Source: Odontocerum albicorne
Lineage: Eukaryota > Arthropoda > Insecta > Trichoptera > Odontoceridae
DNA: 64,000 nt
Reading direction: 5' to 3'
Assembly (NCBI GenBank): GCA_949825065.1
Contig: OX463856.1
Coordinates: 1,340,702 to 1,404,701 of the forward strand
Shown: positions 41,100 through 50,827 of the stretch, piece by piece
How the letters are laid out: each line of letters starts with the position of its first letter
Numbering within the stretch: position 1 is the first letter of the stretch
Made by a program: the position numbers and the translations under genes
Notes under the pieces: generated by a model
Seen by the model: only the letters and a program-made list of their open reading frames with translations
The model's database searches: none
What the model was told of the DNA's origin: nothing

Positions 41100-41345
41100 A
41101 ACTAATGTAAGACTCGCTCCATTCTTGGCTTGTTTTAAAAAGCGATTGAAAAAACTCTTCATTTCTAGTCAGTAATATAACGTGTTTCATTCCTGATTTT
41201 TCTTTCCTCTCCACCATTTTTTCCTTTTCATTTCATTGATGATATCTCACTTTTCATTTTATTATGTTTATGTTCATAAATTTCATAAAGATAAAGAATA
41301 ATTTGAATATTTTTTGCGACCATATAAACTTGTTTAATATATTTT
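41100..41345 (+). repeat. LINE-A 3' end, shortened
   Basis: TAAGACTCGCTCCATTCTTG and TTTCTAGTCAGTAATATAAC as at 44340, ending before the terminal tail; a second overlapping piece follows. Confidence 0.65.
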
Positions 41346-41364
41346 TATGAATGAAACACGTTAT

Positions 41365-41575
41365 ATTTCAGTAATATAACGTGTTTCATTCCCGTTTTTC
41401 CTTTCCTCTCCACCATCCCTTCCTTTTGTCTTTGATTGATGATATCCTACTTTTTTTTACCACAATGTGATCATGTATTTTTTGTGACCATATAACTTAT
41501 TTTATATATTTTTGTTTGGTTGGTTGGAAAACATTGCCACATGTTTTACAATAAAGTTTTAAGTAAATAAATACG
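41365..41575 (+). repeat. LINE-A 3' end, second piece
   Basis: Starts again at TTTCAGTAATATAACGTGTT, repeating 41180-41200, and runs to TTGGTTGGTTGGAAAACATT and TAAATAAATACG. Confidence 0.65.
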
Positions 41576-41859
41576 TATGTATCGTATATATTTTTAATTA
41601 AAACGGGATAAATTAATAAAATAAATATAATATTTTGCTTGTTTCATATTTTTTTCTTAAAATATTGAGGAATGCGCATTGAAATAAACTTGGTTCTGTT
41701 TTGGACATTGCGTTCAGATTTTGTTTAAGGGTTTCGAATTCTAACTAGCACAAGTAAACTGACTAACATTCCATCTTAGACCACAAAAAGGGTGAGCAAG
41801 AAAAAAAACTACCCTTTTATAAAATGTTAAAATAAAGTGTTAAGGGATGAATGTGAACT

Positions 41860-42230
41860 TAAGGCTGATGTGTTGAGACGAACAAGAGCACTCTGAGATG
41901 CTTTGGGCACGTGGATTGATTGAATGAAGAATAACTAATATATAATATAATGCAAATGTGAGTGGATATATAATGCAAATGTGAGTGGAAGGCGTAGTAC
42001 AGGCAGACCAAGGAAAGCATGGTTAGATCAAGTAAATGATATTTTGAAATAAGGAAACGTAAAAGTCTGAAAAATCGTAGGAGTTGTATGAAAAAGTCTA
42101 TGGATATAAAAAAGGCGAAGGATGTGTTTCGAGATAGGAAAGTCTTGCACTCTATCCGCTCTGTCTATCCCGTCAAGGAAGTGGTGTGATAGTATGTATG
42201 TGGTTGAAGGTTAACATTGCCTTCGATTCG
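41860..42230 (+). pseudogene. LINE-B polymerase C-terminal tail
   Basis: Frame pieces: RCFGHVD then stop, LNEE, a 27-bp local duplication of ATATAATGCAAATGTGAGTG, then GRPRKAWLDQVNDILK, stop, then KSLKNRRSCMKKSMDIKKAK and DVFRDRKVLHSIRSVYPVK. This is the longest LINE-B tail here and defines the family's motif order. 5'-truncated, with stops. The bases after it match those after the 11335 copy. Confidence 0.65.
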
Positions 42231-42344
42231 ATTAATCGAGCCTTTGAGTTTAAAACCATTGAATTCTGCGCGTAACTTGTGGTTCATCATCGCACTTGTT
42301 AACAATACTGCACGTGAAAATGTAATAATAAACGATTATCAAGT

Positions 42345-42436
42345 ATGGCACGTTGTTTGGGTACCATCGGGAACAGAACTCGATACTACCTAGTGTAAGT
42401 CAAGCGCCTTAAGAACTAGACAATGGAGGTCTTTCA
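42345..42436 (-). repeat. tRNA-derived SINE head, antisense
   Basis: Minus strand: AGACCTCCATTGTCTAGTTC and CGAGTTCTGTTCCCGATGGT, a decayed A and B box pair. It follows LINE-B as at 12040. Confidence 0.65.
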
Positions 42437-42699
42437 GACCCATTTGGACCATATCGTGACCTTAACTGATCTGTTTTTACATTCTCTAATAAAAATGCTT
42501 TTTTCTTTGAATGCATTTAATTTAGGTTTTACAGCGGCACGCATCTAAATGTCGCCATTAAATTATAGAAAATTTTCATAATACATTAAATTGTTTTTAA
42601 GATCTTGAGAAATATGTCACCAGTGCTTCTCAATATGTGATAAAATATCCTTCAATATTTCAACAATTTATTTATTTTATTTTATTCAAATATTTGACG

Positions 42700-42880
42700 A
42701 CCTCCGTGGCCTGGTGGTAAGACACTTGTCTGCCGATCTGGAGGTTGCGGGTTCGATCCCCGCTGGAACCCAGATTTTTTAAATAGGACTCCAGCCTGGT
42801 TAACACTTAGGACCTATAAAAACAACTTTCTGGTTGGTTGGAAGAGATTGCCACATGACAATAAACTCGCCAGGTTAAAA
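42700..42880 (+). repeat. tRNA-derived SINE, best-preserved copy
   Basis: Head GACCTCCGTGGCCTGGTGGT (A box TGGCCTGGTGG) and GCGGGTTCGATCCCCGC (B box GGTTCGATCC). Then GGAACCCAGATTTTTT, body GGACTCCAGCCTGGTTAACA, and the LINE-A-like 3' part CTGGTTGGTTGGAAGAGATT, ATAAACTCGCCAGGTT. Pol III-type internal promoter; about 180 bp. Confidence 0.85.
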
Positions 42881-43182
42881 AAGAAATATTTACATAATCG
42901 CCATAGGGCTATTTTATTTGCACTTCTAATTACTAAAAAAAATGCCCTATGAATAAAATGTATCTATTGGGCAATCAATTTGCCGAGATTGCCGACATAT
43001 TTCCCCATAATCTGTTTAGCTGTAAAAGTAGGCTGATTGCAGAGATGTATTGAATTAATAATGTACTATTCTTTTCCCATTATGTCAAATTGGTGTGGTG
43101 AGGTACGGCAACTGACATGAAGCGGCCTCGTATCGTGTGATCAACTTTGCATATTATTAATTTTTGATAGTTTTGTTTTAAT
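42881..43182. other. Unassigned spacer
   Basis: AT-rich; nothing recognised. Confidence 0.4.
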
Positions 43183-43346
43183 TTCGACTTGTGTAATTAC
43201 TTACTTATGTTTTCATTTTGACTTGTGTAATTACTTACTTATGTTTTCATTTTGACTTGTGTAATTACTTACTTATGTTTTCATTTTGACTTGTGTAATT
43301 ACTTACTTATGTTTTCATTTTGACTTGTGTAATTACTTACTTATGT
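43183..43346. repeat. 34-bp minisatellite, about five units
   Basis: Unit GACTTGTGTAATTACTTACT then TATGTTTTCATTTT, nearly perfect. Unrelated in sequence to the 34-bp satellite at 13.8 kb. Confidence 0.95.
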
Positions 43347-43365
43347 ATTATTTTAATGTATAGTT

Positions 43366-43833
43366 GTGTGGATGAGCGCATTCGGAAAGAATAGCAGAGT
43401 TTACAGAGAAAATCTTCCTTTATGTCTAAAAAGCAAAGTCTTTGATCAATGCATCCTCCCGGTTCTCGCATACGGATGTGAAACGTGGACCCTTAACTCA
43501 AAAATAATACAGCGCCTCGCCACTACACAAAGAAGCATGGAAAGAAGTATGCTGGGAATAACAAAAAGAGATAGAAAGACAACTACGTGGATAAGAAGCC
43601 AAACAAAGGTCACAGACATCATGGAAAGAATACTCAAAAGTCAATGTGGATGGGCAGGACACGTGGTGAGAAGGGAAGACAATAGATGGACTAAAAGGAG
43701 CACTGATTGGATACCACGAGAAACAATCAGACCGAAGAGAAGACCTCAAAACAGATGGGACAGACCCTTTGTAAAATTCGTAGGCGTGACCTGGCAAAGA
43801 GAGGCGAGAGACCGCAAGAAATGGAAATCTTGA
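43366..43833 (+). pseudogene. RTE-type LINE ORF2 C-terminal part
   Basis: An open frame of about 155 codons: LPLCLKSKVFDQCILPVLAY, GCETWTLNSKIIQRLATTQR, SMERSMLGITKRDRKTTTWI, RSQTKVTDIMERILKSQCGW, AGHVVRREDNRWTKRSTDW, then KRRPQNRWDRPFV and WQREARDRKKWKS. The first block (KVFDQCILPVLAYGCETW) is the last conserved part of the RTE reverse transcriptase and the rest is its tail. No internal stop. The 5' end is cut right after the 34-bp minisatellite. The catalytic polymerase motif is not included, so it is inactive. Confidence 0.85.
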
Positions 43834-44309
43834 AAAGCGCCTTTACCCAGCAGCGATCAAATCAAGACACAGAAGAACAATGAAGATTAAAACCAAACAA
43901 AACGACCAACAAGTCAATCTAAACCTGAACCCGAAGTATTCATAATTTTTTATGCTAATTCATTCAAAATCAAATGAATATTTTAAATTAATATCTATGC
44001 TCTCAACTACTGAGGCTACTAGTGTATGAACTAATAATTCTTGCTTTCCAGCGCATTTTAATACCACACCAAGTGTACCAATATGGTTAAAATCGAAGCA
44101 TTTCATGCTGAGGCAAAATCACTAGGTGTCCTCCAAAGCTGTACGGCAGACAGAAAACGGAGGTAGCCAGCCTTATATGACAAAACTTGTCGGGTTCCAC
44201 TAATACACCCGGTGAACAGATGTGAAGACCAAAAATTAAATCAAAGGGGTGCCCTCACTCAGCAATGGGTAGGCATAAACTATAATACTTTATTTTTAAA
44301 TAATTTTGT
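43834..44309. other. Unassigned spacer; first part is RTE 3' end
   Basis: 43834-43880 continues the RTE 3' end (CCCAGCAGCGATCAAATCAA). The rest, including CCGGTGAACAGATGTGAAGA, is not recognised. Confidence 0.4.
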
Positions 44310-44715
44310 AAGGTACTGAGACTCTGGAATCAGTTACAAACCAATATAAGACTCGCTCCATCCTTGGCATGCTTTAAGAAGCGACTGAAAAACCTTTTAA
44401 TTTCTAGTCAGTAAAATAACGTGTTTCATTCCCGATTTTTCTTTTCCTTACCTCTCCACCATCTCTTCCTTTTCTTTTGATTGATGATATCTCACTTTAT
44501 ATGAAAAATAATGTTCGGGTGATTGTCCGTCTTTGTGGGGTTCGTGGGCGTGTGCTCACGTATATGTTTATGGATTTCGTGGGGATGGATAGTCATTTGA
44601 ATGATTTATGCGACCACGTAACTTGCTTCATTTACTTTTGTCTGGTTGGTTGGAAGAGATTGCCACCTGGCAATAAGCCCGCCAGATTGTATTTCCAATA
44701 AAAGTGTTAAATAAT
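44310..44715 (+). repeat. LINE-A 3' end, best-preserved copy
   Basis: Contains the C-terminus of the LINE-A polymerase without stops: LRLWNQLQTNIRLAPSLACF then KKRLKNLLISSQ (44318-44414), a pattern shared by CR1/Jockey-type ORF2 ends. The 3' untranslated tail of about 300 bp follows, through GATTGTCCGTCTTTGTGGGG, TCTGGTTGGTTGGAAGAGAT and TGGCAATAAGCCCGCCAGAT to an AATAAAAGTGTTAAATAATA end. 5'-truncated. Its final 70 bp are shared with the SINE family. Confidence 0.8.
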
Positions 44716-44839
44716 AAAAATTAAAAATAAGATATATTGTGCCATTGCTGAAAAAAAAAAGGATTATTCTCAATACAATATTTATTACGTCTACTTCAGC
44801 TGTCTAACTAGACTCATTGCCTGTTCGGAGACAGCTGCT

Positions 44840-45160
44840 GCGCAATTCACACACATGATAAGTCAGCACGAGTCCCTGTTGGGTTAGTAGAGAAGACAGA
44901 GTGCCAGCCCCTCTTATCTCGACACACATTCTTCGCTTCTAATGCATCCATAAAGTTTCTCAAACAATTCCTACTTCTTCTCTGACTTTCTATGTTTTCT
45001 TCTTTCAAAATATTATTCATTTGATACACAATACTTTCTAATTTCTTTCTCTACCACGCCTTTTATCTACATTTGCATTATATGTTTATTTTGTTCGTCT
45101 TTCTTTTTTCATTCGTTCCACATGCCCAAGCCATCTCACGGACAGGAGTACACTCGTACA
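44840..45160 (-). pseudogene. LINE-B polymerase C-terminal tail, antisense
   Basis: A minus-strand frame of 60 codons, MYQMNNILKEENIESQRRSR, NCLRNFMDALEAKNVCRDKR, GWHSVFSTNPTGTRADLS, is the cleanest LINE-B end in the window. The GHV..MNE part lies at 45105-45135. No antisense SINE head accompanies this copy; a LINE-A tail is next to it instead. Confidence 0.7.
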
Positions 45161-45437
45161 TATATTTTTTTGCTAACTTAGATCATTTAAATATTTTCAG
45201 ATTTCAATGCTTAAAATAGCGCATTTCATCCTGAGGTTAGCTGTAAACTCGAGTCGTTAATACTTTTAATAAGAATTCTAGATAAATATTCTAATTTAGA
45301 TTTAGGAGTAGCTGTAAAATTATCACTATTTCAAAGACACTGAAACGACTCCGGTTTCATGATAATTAATTTAGTCACTTTATTGTAATATAAACAAATG
45401 ATTAGATTATTGCCCAACGGTATTTTTTTATAATTAA

Positions 45438-45510
45438 CCAGTCAAGAGTTACACATATGGTAATAGTGACAATAATTGACCAGTCAAGAGTTACACATAT
45501 GGTAATAGTG
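45438..45510. repeat. Short tandem duplication ahead of a small frame
   Basis: ACCAGTCAAGAGTTACACAT and ATGGTAATAGTG occur twice, about 43 bp apart. 45161-45437 to the left is AT-rich and unassigned. Confidence 0.8.
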
Positions 45511-45518
45511 CAAATCCA

Positions 45519-45719
45519 ATGGCTGGGCGAAACGTTACAAAGTTATTTTCTAAAAAAAAAACAGATAAATATAATCGAAGCATTAAAAAAGCAATCGAAG
45601 AAAAAAAAACAGTTAAACAAATTATTTCGAAATGTTACCAAAGATTGGGAAAGGACAAAATAATAGGAGTTATGGAAAAACACATTTCGTCATTGAAGAG
45701 AGATGTAATATATTTTTAA
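45519..45719 (+). CDS. Small lysine-rich frame, unknown
   Basis: A 66-codon frame starting MAGRNVTKLFSKKKTDKYNR and ending in MEKHISSLKRDVIYF. It is strongly basic (about a quarter lysine or arginine) and mostly predicted helix-forming residues. No family is recognised and no second copy is seen in the window. A-rich sequence alone can produce lysine-rich frames, so this may be chance. Confidence 0.2.
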   Translation: MAGRNVTKLFSKKKTDKYNRSIKKAIEEKKTVKQIISKCYQRLGKDKIIGVMEKHISSLKRDVIYF

Positions 45720-46204
45720 GTAACTGTTTGAAACAAGCCAAAGGAGGGTGAAATCATTGAGGAAGTAAGCAACTGGTTTCAGAGTCTGGCGTTGTGGATA
45801 GTAAAGAGTCATAGGATCTGAAACGAGGTTTAACCTATTGCTCTAAAGTTTGAGGAGGTTTGAACAAGTTTAGATTCAGGTATGCAATACCCTCACGCAC
45901 CGCGGTTCCCAGTAAAGGCTCATCACGCTATCTTCCTGGTCTCCGGCACTGGGAATCCTTCCTTGACAAAAAAACATAATAAATGTCTTTGGGGAGGGGA
46001 TGGACTGGTCATTATACCGGCATCGCTGCGTACCCCAATTATGTGAGACAATGGAGAGTGTTTCTATGGGCAACTCCCCTCAGCAAGTCATTTATGTCAA
46101 TTCAACTTGAGTAAAAAAGTTAAAACAAACTTAAACTTGGAGGCAGAACGTTTATATGTGGATGGAACCGAATTCAGCGTCTGTCAAACACTGTCGTGTG
46201 CCTT
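45720..46204. other. Unassigned spacer
   Basis: 45880-46080 is GC-richer (CCCTCACGCACCGCGGTTCC, GGCATCGCTGCGTACCCC) and looks like old element sequence without a motif that I can name. Confidence 0.35.
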
Positions 46205-46330
46205 TATATGACGATCTCCGTGTTCTGATTGATAAGATGTTGGGATATTGAATTCAAACCCCAATGGTACCCGAAAAAAAAAGGATTGTAGTTTGCTAAA
46301 ATAGTTGTTTGGTATCAATACTCGCGTTAT
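46205..46330 (+). repeat. Degraded SINE
   Basis: GACGATCTCCGTGTTCTGAT then TTGAATTCAAACCCCAATGG (weak B box) and GGTACCCGAAAAAAAAAGG. Confidence 0.55.
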
Positions 46331-46335
46331 ACGTA

Positions 46336-46569
46336 TACCCGGCGGTAAGTAATACACACCGGGCTTAAGAAAGAGACTGTTGGCCATAATCGGCTAGCTT
46401 CGGCTTTGTAGAGCGTCGTCTGTGTCATTCATACACGTGTTCCGTCGCGATTTGTCAGTCGTTGTCAAGCGTTCTAGGGGCAGAGACGACGCTCCATAAA
46501 GCCGAAGCTAGATTATGGTCGACAGTCTCTTTCTTAAGCCCGATGTCTATAACTTACTGCCGGGTACTG
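46336..46569. mobile_element. Palindromic TA-flanked MITE, copy 2
   Basis: Matches 15-246: TACCCGGCGGTAAGTAATAC on the left, CAGTACCCGGCAGTAAG reading inward from the right, TA at 46334-46335 and 46570-46571. The left end has lost the first four or so bases of the repeat. Confidence 0.75.
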
Positions 46570-46784
46570 TACGAATTTGTGAATGTTGTTGCACCTTCGT
46601 CTGCGGTAGTAATGCCAACATGCAGAATGACGAACCATGTTTTTAAATCCCAAAAGTCAGTAGTTTTAAAGATCGAAGGTTCTAAACTTTGGGCAGAAAA
46701 CAATACTATCTTGGGACTGCGTTCTTCAATTTGTCCAAGGTAAGTTCGGAAATTTTGAGGGATGCTATACGAACGAATTAATAT

Positions 46785-46905
46785 GACTACCTTCATGACT
46801 AAGTTAATAATGCGCCTGTCTTTCAAACCGGGGGTCGTGGTTTGATTCTCGTTGATGTCCAATTTATTTAAAAAAATGATTTCATCGATGGCTATTTGAC
46901 AAGTT
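46785..46905 (+). repeat. Degraded SINE head
   Basis: GACTACCTTCATGACTAAGT and GTCGTGGTTTGATTCTCG keep the A-box and B-box spacing. The body is unrecognisable. Confidence 0.5.
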
Positions 46906-47349
46906 AACTAATCGGTAGGGTGACATTTAAGGGTTAATAAATATGATTTCAGAACGTTCTGAGGAATACTTTTTAGAATTTTTAATGGATTAAATAGTAC
47001 ATTAAACGTTCTTCAACATGTAAAAATAAGTGTTCAGTCAAGAAAACATAATTATCTATAAGAATTTTTATAATTATGAGGTTCTGTGTATTATAATGTT
47101 TATATGGATTTAGGACATTGTATTTCGATTGACTTTAATTTTCTTTTTGAATATTGTTTATTTCTTTATGAATTATTAATTGATTTGGTATTTATATTGT
47201 ACAGTTTCATCACCCCTTTCACGATAGGTCGCCAAATGGCACCCCGCATTGAGAAGGCTGCTCAAGAGACGGACAAACCCTCTCGTGTACAAGTATCAGA
47301 TACAGGACTAAAGGGTAAAAACTAGGAGGAGCTTCAGGCCACCGCTGTA
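46906..47349. other. Unassigned spacer
   Basis: AT-rich to 47210, then GC-richer sequence leading into the LINE tail. Frame 47086-47325 has no recognised motif. Confidence 0.4.
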
Positions 47350-47545
47350 GGGTTGTCCTTTTACCAGAAATCTGTGGAGTGGAAGAAACCTCGACTACCG
47401 CACGTGGAAGAGGCTGAACAGACTTCGCACAAAGGTGTATCGGAATCTAGTCAAATTGGGGATCTAGGACGACTCTGCCTGCGCTTAGCGAGCTGCAAAA
47501 CAACGATCACCTCTTCACGTGCTCAATTAAATGTGGGTTCGATGG
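47350..47545 (+). pseudogene. LINE polymerase C-terminal zinc-finger-like region
   Basis: In one frame: YRTWKRLNRLRTKVYRNLVK, LGI, stop, DDSACA; then after shifts HLFTCSIKCGFDG. The order (LNRLRTxxxR..... W/LGI.DS..C.CG... HL...C) is that of the region after the polymerase in many insect LINEs that end in a CCHC-like finger. Two or more frameshifts. Confidence 0.5.
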
Positions 47546-47934
47546 CTCGGGCGACCGATAGAGGTGTTGCCTTCGCCAAACATTGAGTGTGTAAACAGAA
47601 TAATTTGAACACTTAAATGTTAAAAATATCTACACAATGAACTTGAATTAAAGTGACAGACATGTTTCGTATTACTGTTTTATACAATATCAAGGTTTTA
47701 TGAGCGTTGGTCGTTCAAAAACTGGTGGTGTCCCACACGTCAGGATGGTTGACTCTTATTAAATTCTTAAGTAAGTTTTTATTGTTAAACGGATATTTTT
47801 AAATATTTTGCTACATAAGCTTAGTAAGAAACGTATTGACTACAGATTGACAATGCTATTCTAAAGCGAAATATTCCTGTAACTTTAAGTTAAGTTCATT
47901 GTGTAGATTTTTTCACATTTAAGCGTTAAATGAT
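47546..47934. other. Unassigned spacer
   Basis: AT-rich; nothing recognised. Confidence 0.4.
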
Positions 47935-48186
47935 TATGTAAAAGAAAAAATAAGTAAATAAAACTCTTATTTTATATTTTTGTGTTCACCACTGGTTTAT
48001 TTTTGGGTTTACTACCGGTTTCGAAGACCACCGTCTTCATCGTCAGGTGAAGATAATACATTTCCTGTACGTAAATTATATAAGAGGAACGAGGTAGGGA
48101 GGGAGAAGTGGGCCAAAAATAAACCAGCGGTGAACACAAAAATATAAAATAAGTGTATTATTTACTTACTTTTTCTTTTACATAAC
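47935..48186. repeat. Foldback repeat with GAAACCGGTAG motif
   Basis: Arms 47935-48007 and 48112-48186 pair closely (CTTATTTTATATTTTTGTG against CACAAAAATATAAAATAAG). The minus strand of the loop has CCTGACGATGAAGAC, then GGTG, GTCTTCGAAACCGGTAG, a 6-bp stem followed by GAAAC. A similar motif is in the foldback at 13515. Confidence 0.7.
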
Positions 48187-48859
48187 ACATGGCACCACAC
48201 AGTGAAACTATAGTATTTTCGAAGATTCAAGAAATTAAATAATTATGTTTATAAATTATTGTTAGTGTTTTAATCTATATAAAAATTGTTATATTTAATT
48301 TGAAGTAGCGAGAGCTTTTGGTGAAAAAATGTTTGACAGCTTGGCATGTTATTTGTTATAACACTTGTTATTACCTTAAAAAGGTTATATTACCAAGATG
48401 AGAAACTGGATCTATATCAACTACCAAATCAACGGAGACAATCTTAAAAATACGTAGATGTCACAACGGGGAAGAATGCTTCAACTGAACGGACTGTCAG
48501 AGAACGACATCCCAAGCAGAAGAAACTACGCCTTGCTAACACGAAGAACTAATATAGTATAACTGACCCCGATATATTATAGAATAGAAATACCTCAAGA
48601 TTTCGGATAAAACTGGGGTAAAAAAATAATGCCTAACACAGATCTGATATGATCTGACAATCTTATCTGAAGGTATATAGAGTTGATCATGTGTTGTAGA
48701 CGACGCTTTTTGCTTGGAGTAGGCTTCCTCTGGATAATAGGAAACTTGACGGTAAAATAAATTATTTCAAATAAAAATTTTCAAGTAATGCTTCGGGTTA
48801 ACAAAACTGAACATAGAAGTGACGAAATTACATATTTATTAATGGACTTTTTAGACGAT
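48187..48859. other. Unassigned spacer
   Basis: No gene or repeat recognised. Confidence 0.4.
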
Positions 48860-49300
48860 ATTTATTTATTTAATAAAGCTTATATATATACGTATATTTA
48901 AGGTAGAAGGTAGAAGACTGAAGTGGCAATGGGCCGGACATGTAGCCAGAATGTCGGACTCCCGATGGACATCCGAAATCATCCAATATTACCCAATAGG
49001 CATAAAAAGGCCTAGAAGAAGACCGAAGGTACGCTGGATAGATGAAATCAGGAAGCATGGCAGCATCACATGGCATCAACGAGCAAAAAATTGAACTATT
49101 TGGAGTCAGCTTGGGGAAACCTTCATCCAGCAGTGGAACGACCCTGGTTGACAATGATGATGATATATACAGGTTAAACCCAATTACAATACATACAAAG
49201 CTTAAATATAGCAAGAAATAAAATTTAATACATACGAAATATTTCTTAAGCAGAATCAAGTAACTGTCATTACTAAGAAAGCTCAAAATACTTTCTTTAA
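48860..49300. repeat. Repeat family E, copy 1 (filled)
   Basis: TTTATTTATTTAATAAAGCT before the insertion and GGTTAAACCCAATTACAATA, AAAGCTTAAATATA, CTAAGAAAGCTCAAAATACT after it match 58430-58660. Split by an RTE fragment. Confidence 0.65.
48892..49162 (+). pseudogene. RTE-type LINE 3' end inserted in family E
   Basis: Flanked by the 8-bp duplication ATATATAC (48884-48891 and 49163-49170). It reads RLKWQWAGHVARMSDSRWTS, EIIQYYPIGIKRPRRRPKVR, WIDEIRKHGSITWHQRAKN, stop, then a short untranslated end with an ATGATGATG tail. Same family as 28455-28930. The trinucleotide tail and duplication are the expected marks of RTE-type target-primed insertion. Confidence 0.85.
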
Positions 49301-50140
49301 AAACATTTTCGGAAATGTTAATGATGCCAGACTCTATTCAAAACAGACATCCCGTGATTTAATACAAAGGAAAAACAGTTGTCACGTTAGTTCCACTTTT
49401 TGTCAGTCTAAATAGATTAATATTTCTTTACCTGAATAATTGTTTAGAAATATGAAACCATATTTTTTCCAACACTGGTATTGGATTAGGTGTTGCTCCT
49501 GTCAGCAACTTAAAGATGTAAAAATATACCCTCATATCCATCTTCACGCTTAGAAGATAGTATTCTAACATAACTAGAAAGTTGTAGGATATAGGCACGG
49601 GTAGAAACCGTAGAGAGTAGAAACCGCACTCACGTAAGTAGAGAAATCTCAAAAAATTATTTTAAAATTTTACACCACTTGAGAGAAACGAATCCCTTGC
49701 GTGTTCCACATAAATGCTCTACATTCTAACTTGCTCGAGTCCACGCGCCGTAAGGAAAGAATAGTTTAGAAGGGTGACCATGATTTTTTATTTATTATAC
49801 ATTCAGATTATTTATTTATTATTCGTTTAAAAATACAGAAGTGTTTTTTTTTTGTTTAGAACAAATATTTGTTTATTGATACAGAAAAATAAAGTTTGAA
49901 AGAAACAAGAGGTTTTATTTATTTCTAACAAACTTCATATTTTATTTACAAATACACAATGGAAAATTTTAAAGAAATATAAATGTTTATTTGTTTTTTT
50001 AAAAACGTATTGGTTAAGAAACACGGTATAAACATTTTATTAAACATAACATAACAACATAAAAATACAAAAAGAACTTAATTTATTATACATAAATACA
50101 TTTAGAAAAGAAACAGTCCCATTTTATTTCACAAATAAAA
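49301..50140. other. AT-rich spacer
   Basis: 49440-49640 is a little richer; 49790-50130 is very AT-rich with TTTATTTATT runs and AATAAA signals on the minus strand. No gene. Confidence 0.4.
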
Positions 50141-50303
50141 TTATTCACAGTCTGACGATGAATCACTATCACTCGCTTCACTTAAACTTATTATGAAATT
50201 GTGGTTTTCATTTATATGGTCAAACATGATTTCTCTTTCCCAATATTCCGACTTTATGTTTTTCACGTGGTTACATTTCAGAGTTTGAATTATTACTAGA
50301 AAT
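50141..50303 (-). pseudogene. Candidate last exon or fragment with acidic C-terminus
   Basis: A minus-strand frame reads KCNHVKNIKSEYWEREIMFD, HINENHNFIISLSEASDSDS and SSDCE, then stop (50141-50143), with AATAAA just downstream. The composition looks protein-like and the acidic serine tail is unusual for chance sequence. An AG precedes the open part near 50305, so it could be a terminal exon. It has no ATG of its own and no recognised family. It may be from a transposon or a host gene whose other exons lie to the right. Confidence 0.3.
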
Positions 50304-50827
50304 CATGGTGACACTATTTTTGTGACACAATGACACACTAATACTAGAAACTGGTCAATCAGCACACAGGAGTTGACAAACACAATCACAAGCCCTGTGT
50401 ACCTACGCTACAGTATAATACAGTCAACAGATTATTTCCTTACGCCGCGTGGACTCTACGTATCAGCGCACTGTAGAGGGGCTTGAGAACCTTTCTACCA
50501 TAAACGACTTTGAGATTCGTATAACAAACCCCAATACCCTATAAGTGTACTGCAATACATAGTGATTCTTAGGTTCAGATTAGGTGGACTTCTTATTTTA
50601 AATTTGACCGAACTCCCATAAACCATCCTGCATTCGCATTTCTACAGTATTCCCTTTCTTCTAATATGAGCGATATTTGGCAATTATCTGTCAAGATTTG
50701 TAAAAATGTGGATTTCAATTGTAAAAAAACATTTTTTTAAGAGTCATACATTTGAATTTCAATTGTAAGAGCCGTACATGAAAATTTGAATAGCAAGAAC
50801 CATTCACGTGGAGTTAAATTGTAAAGG
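50304..50827. other. Unassigned spacer
   Basis: No gene recognised; imperfect repeats of GTGGATTTCAATTGTAA-type sequence start near 50705 and recur at 51950-52270. Confidence 0.45.

Noticed and set aside
42700..42780. tRNA gene
   Set aside because: A and B boxes are good, but the acceptor and anticodon stems do not form and the unit continues into a SINE body and LINE-like tail.
47086..47325. 79-codon frame
   Set aside because: The hydrophobic first part comes from a T-rich stretch; nothing links it to a known protein.
48010..48055. Hammerhead ribozyme
   Set aside because: The core has one extra base and I could not place stem III; kept only as a low-interest observation.
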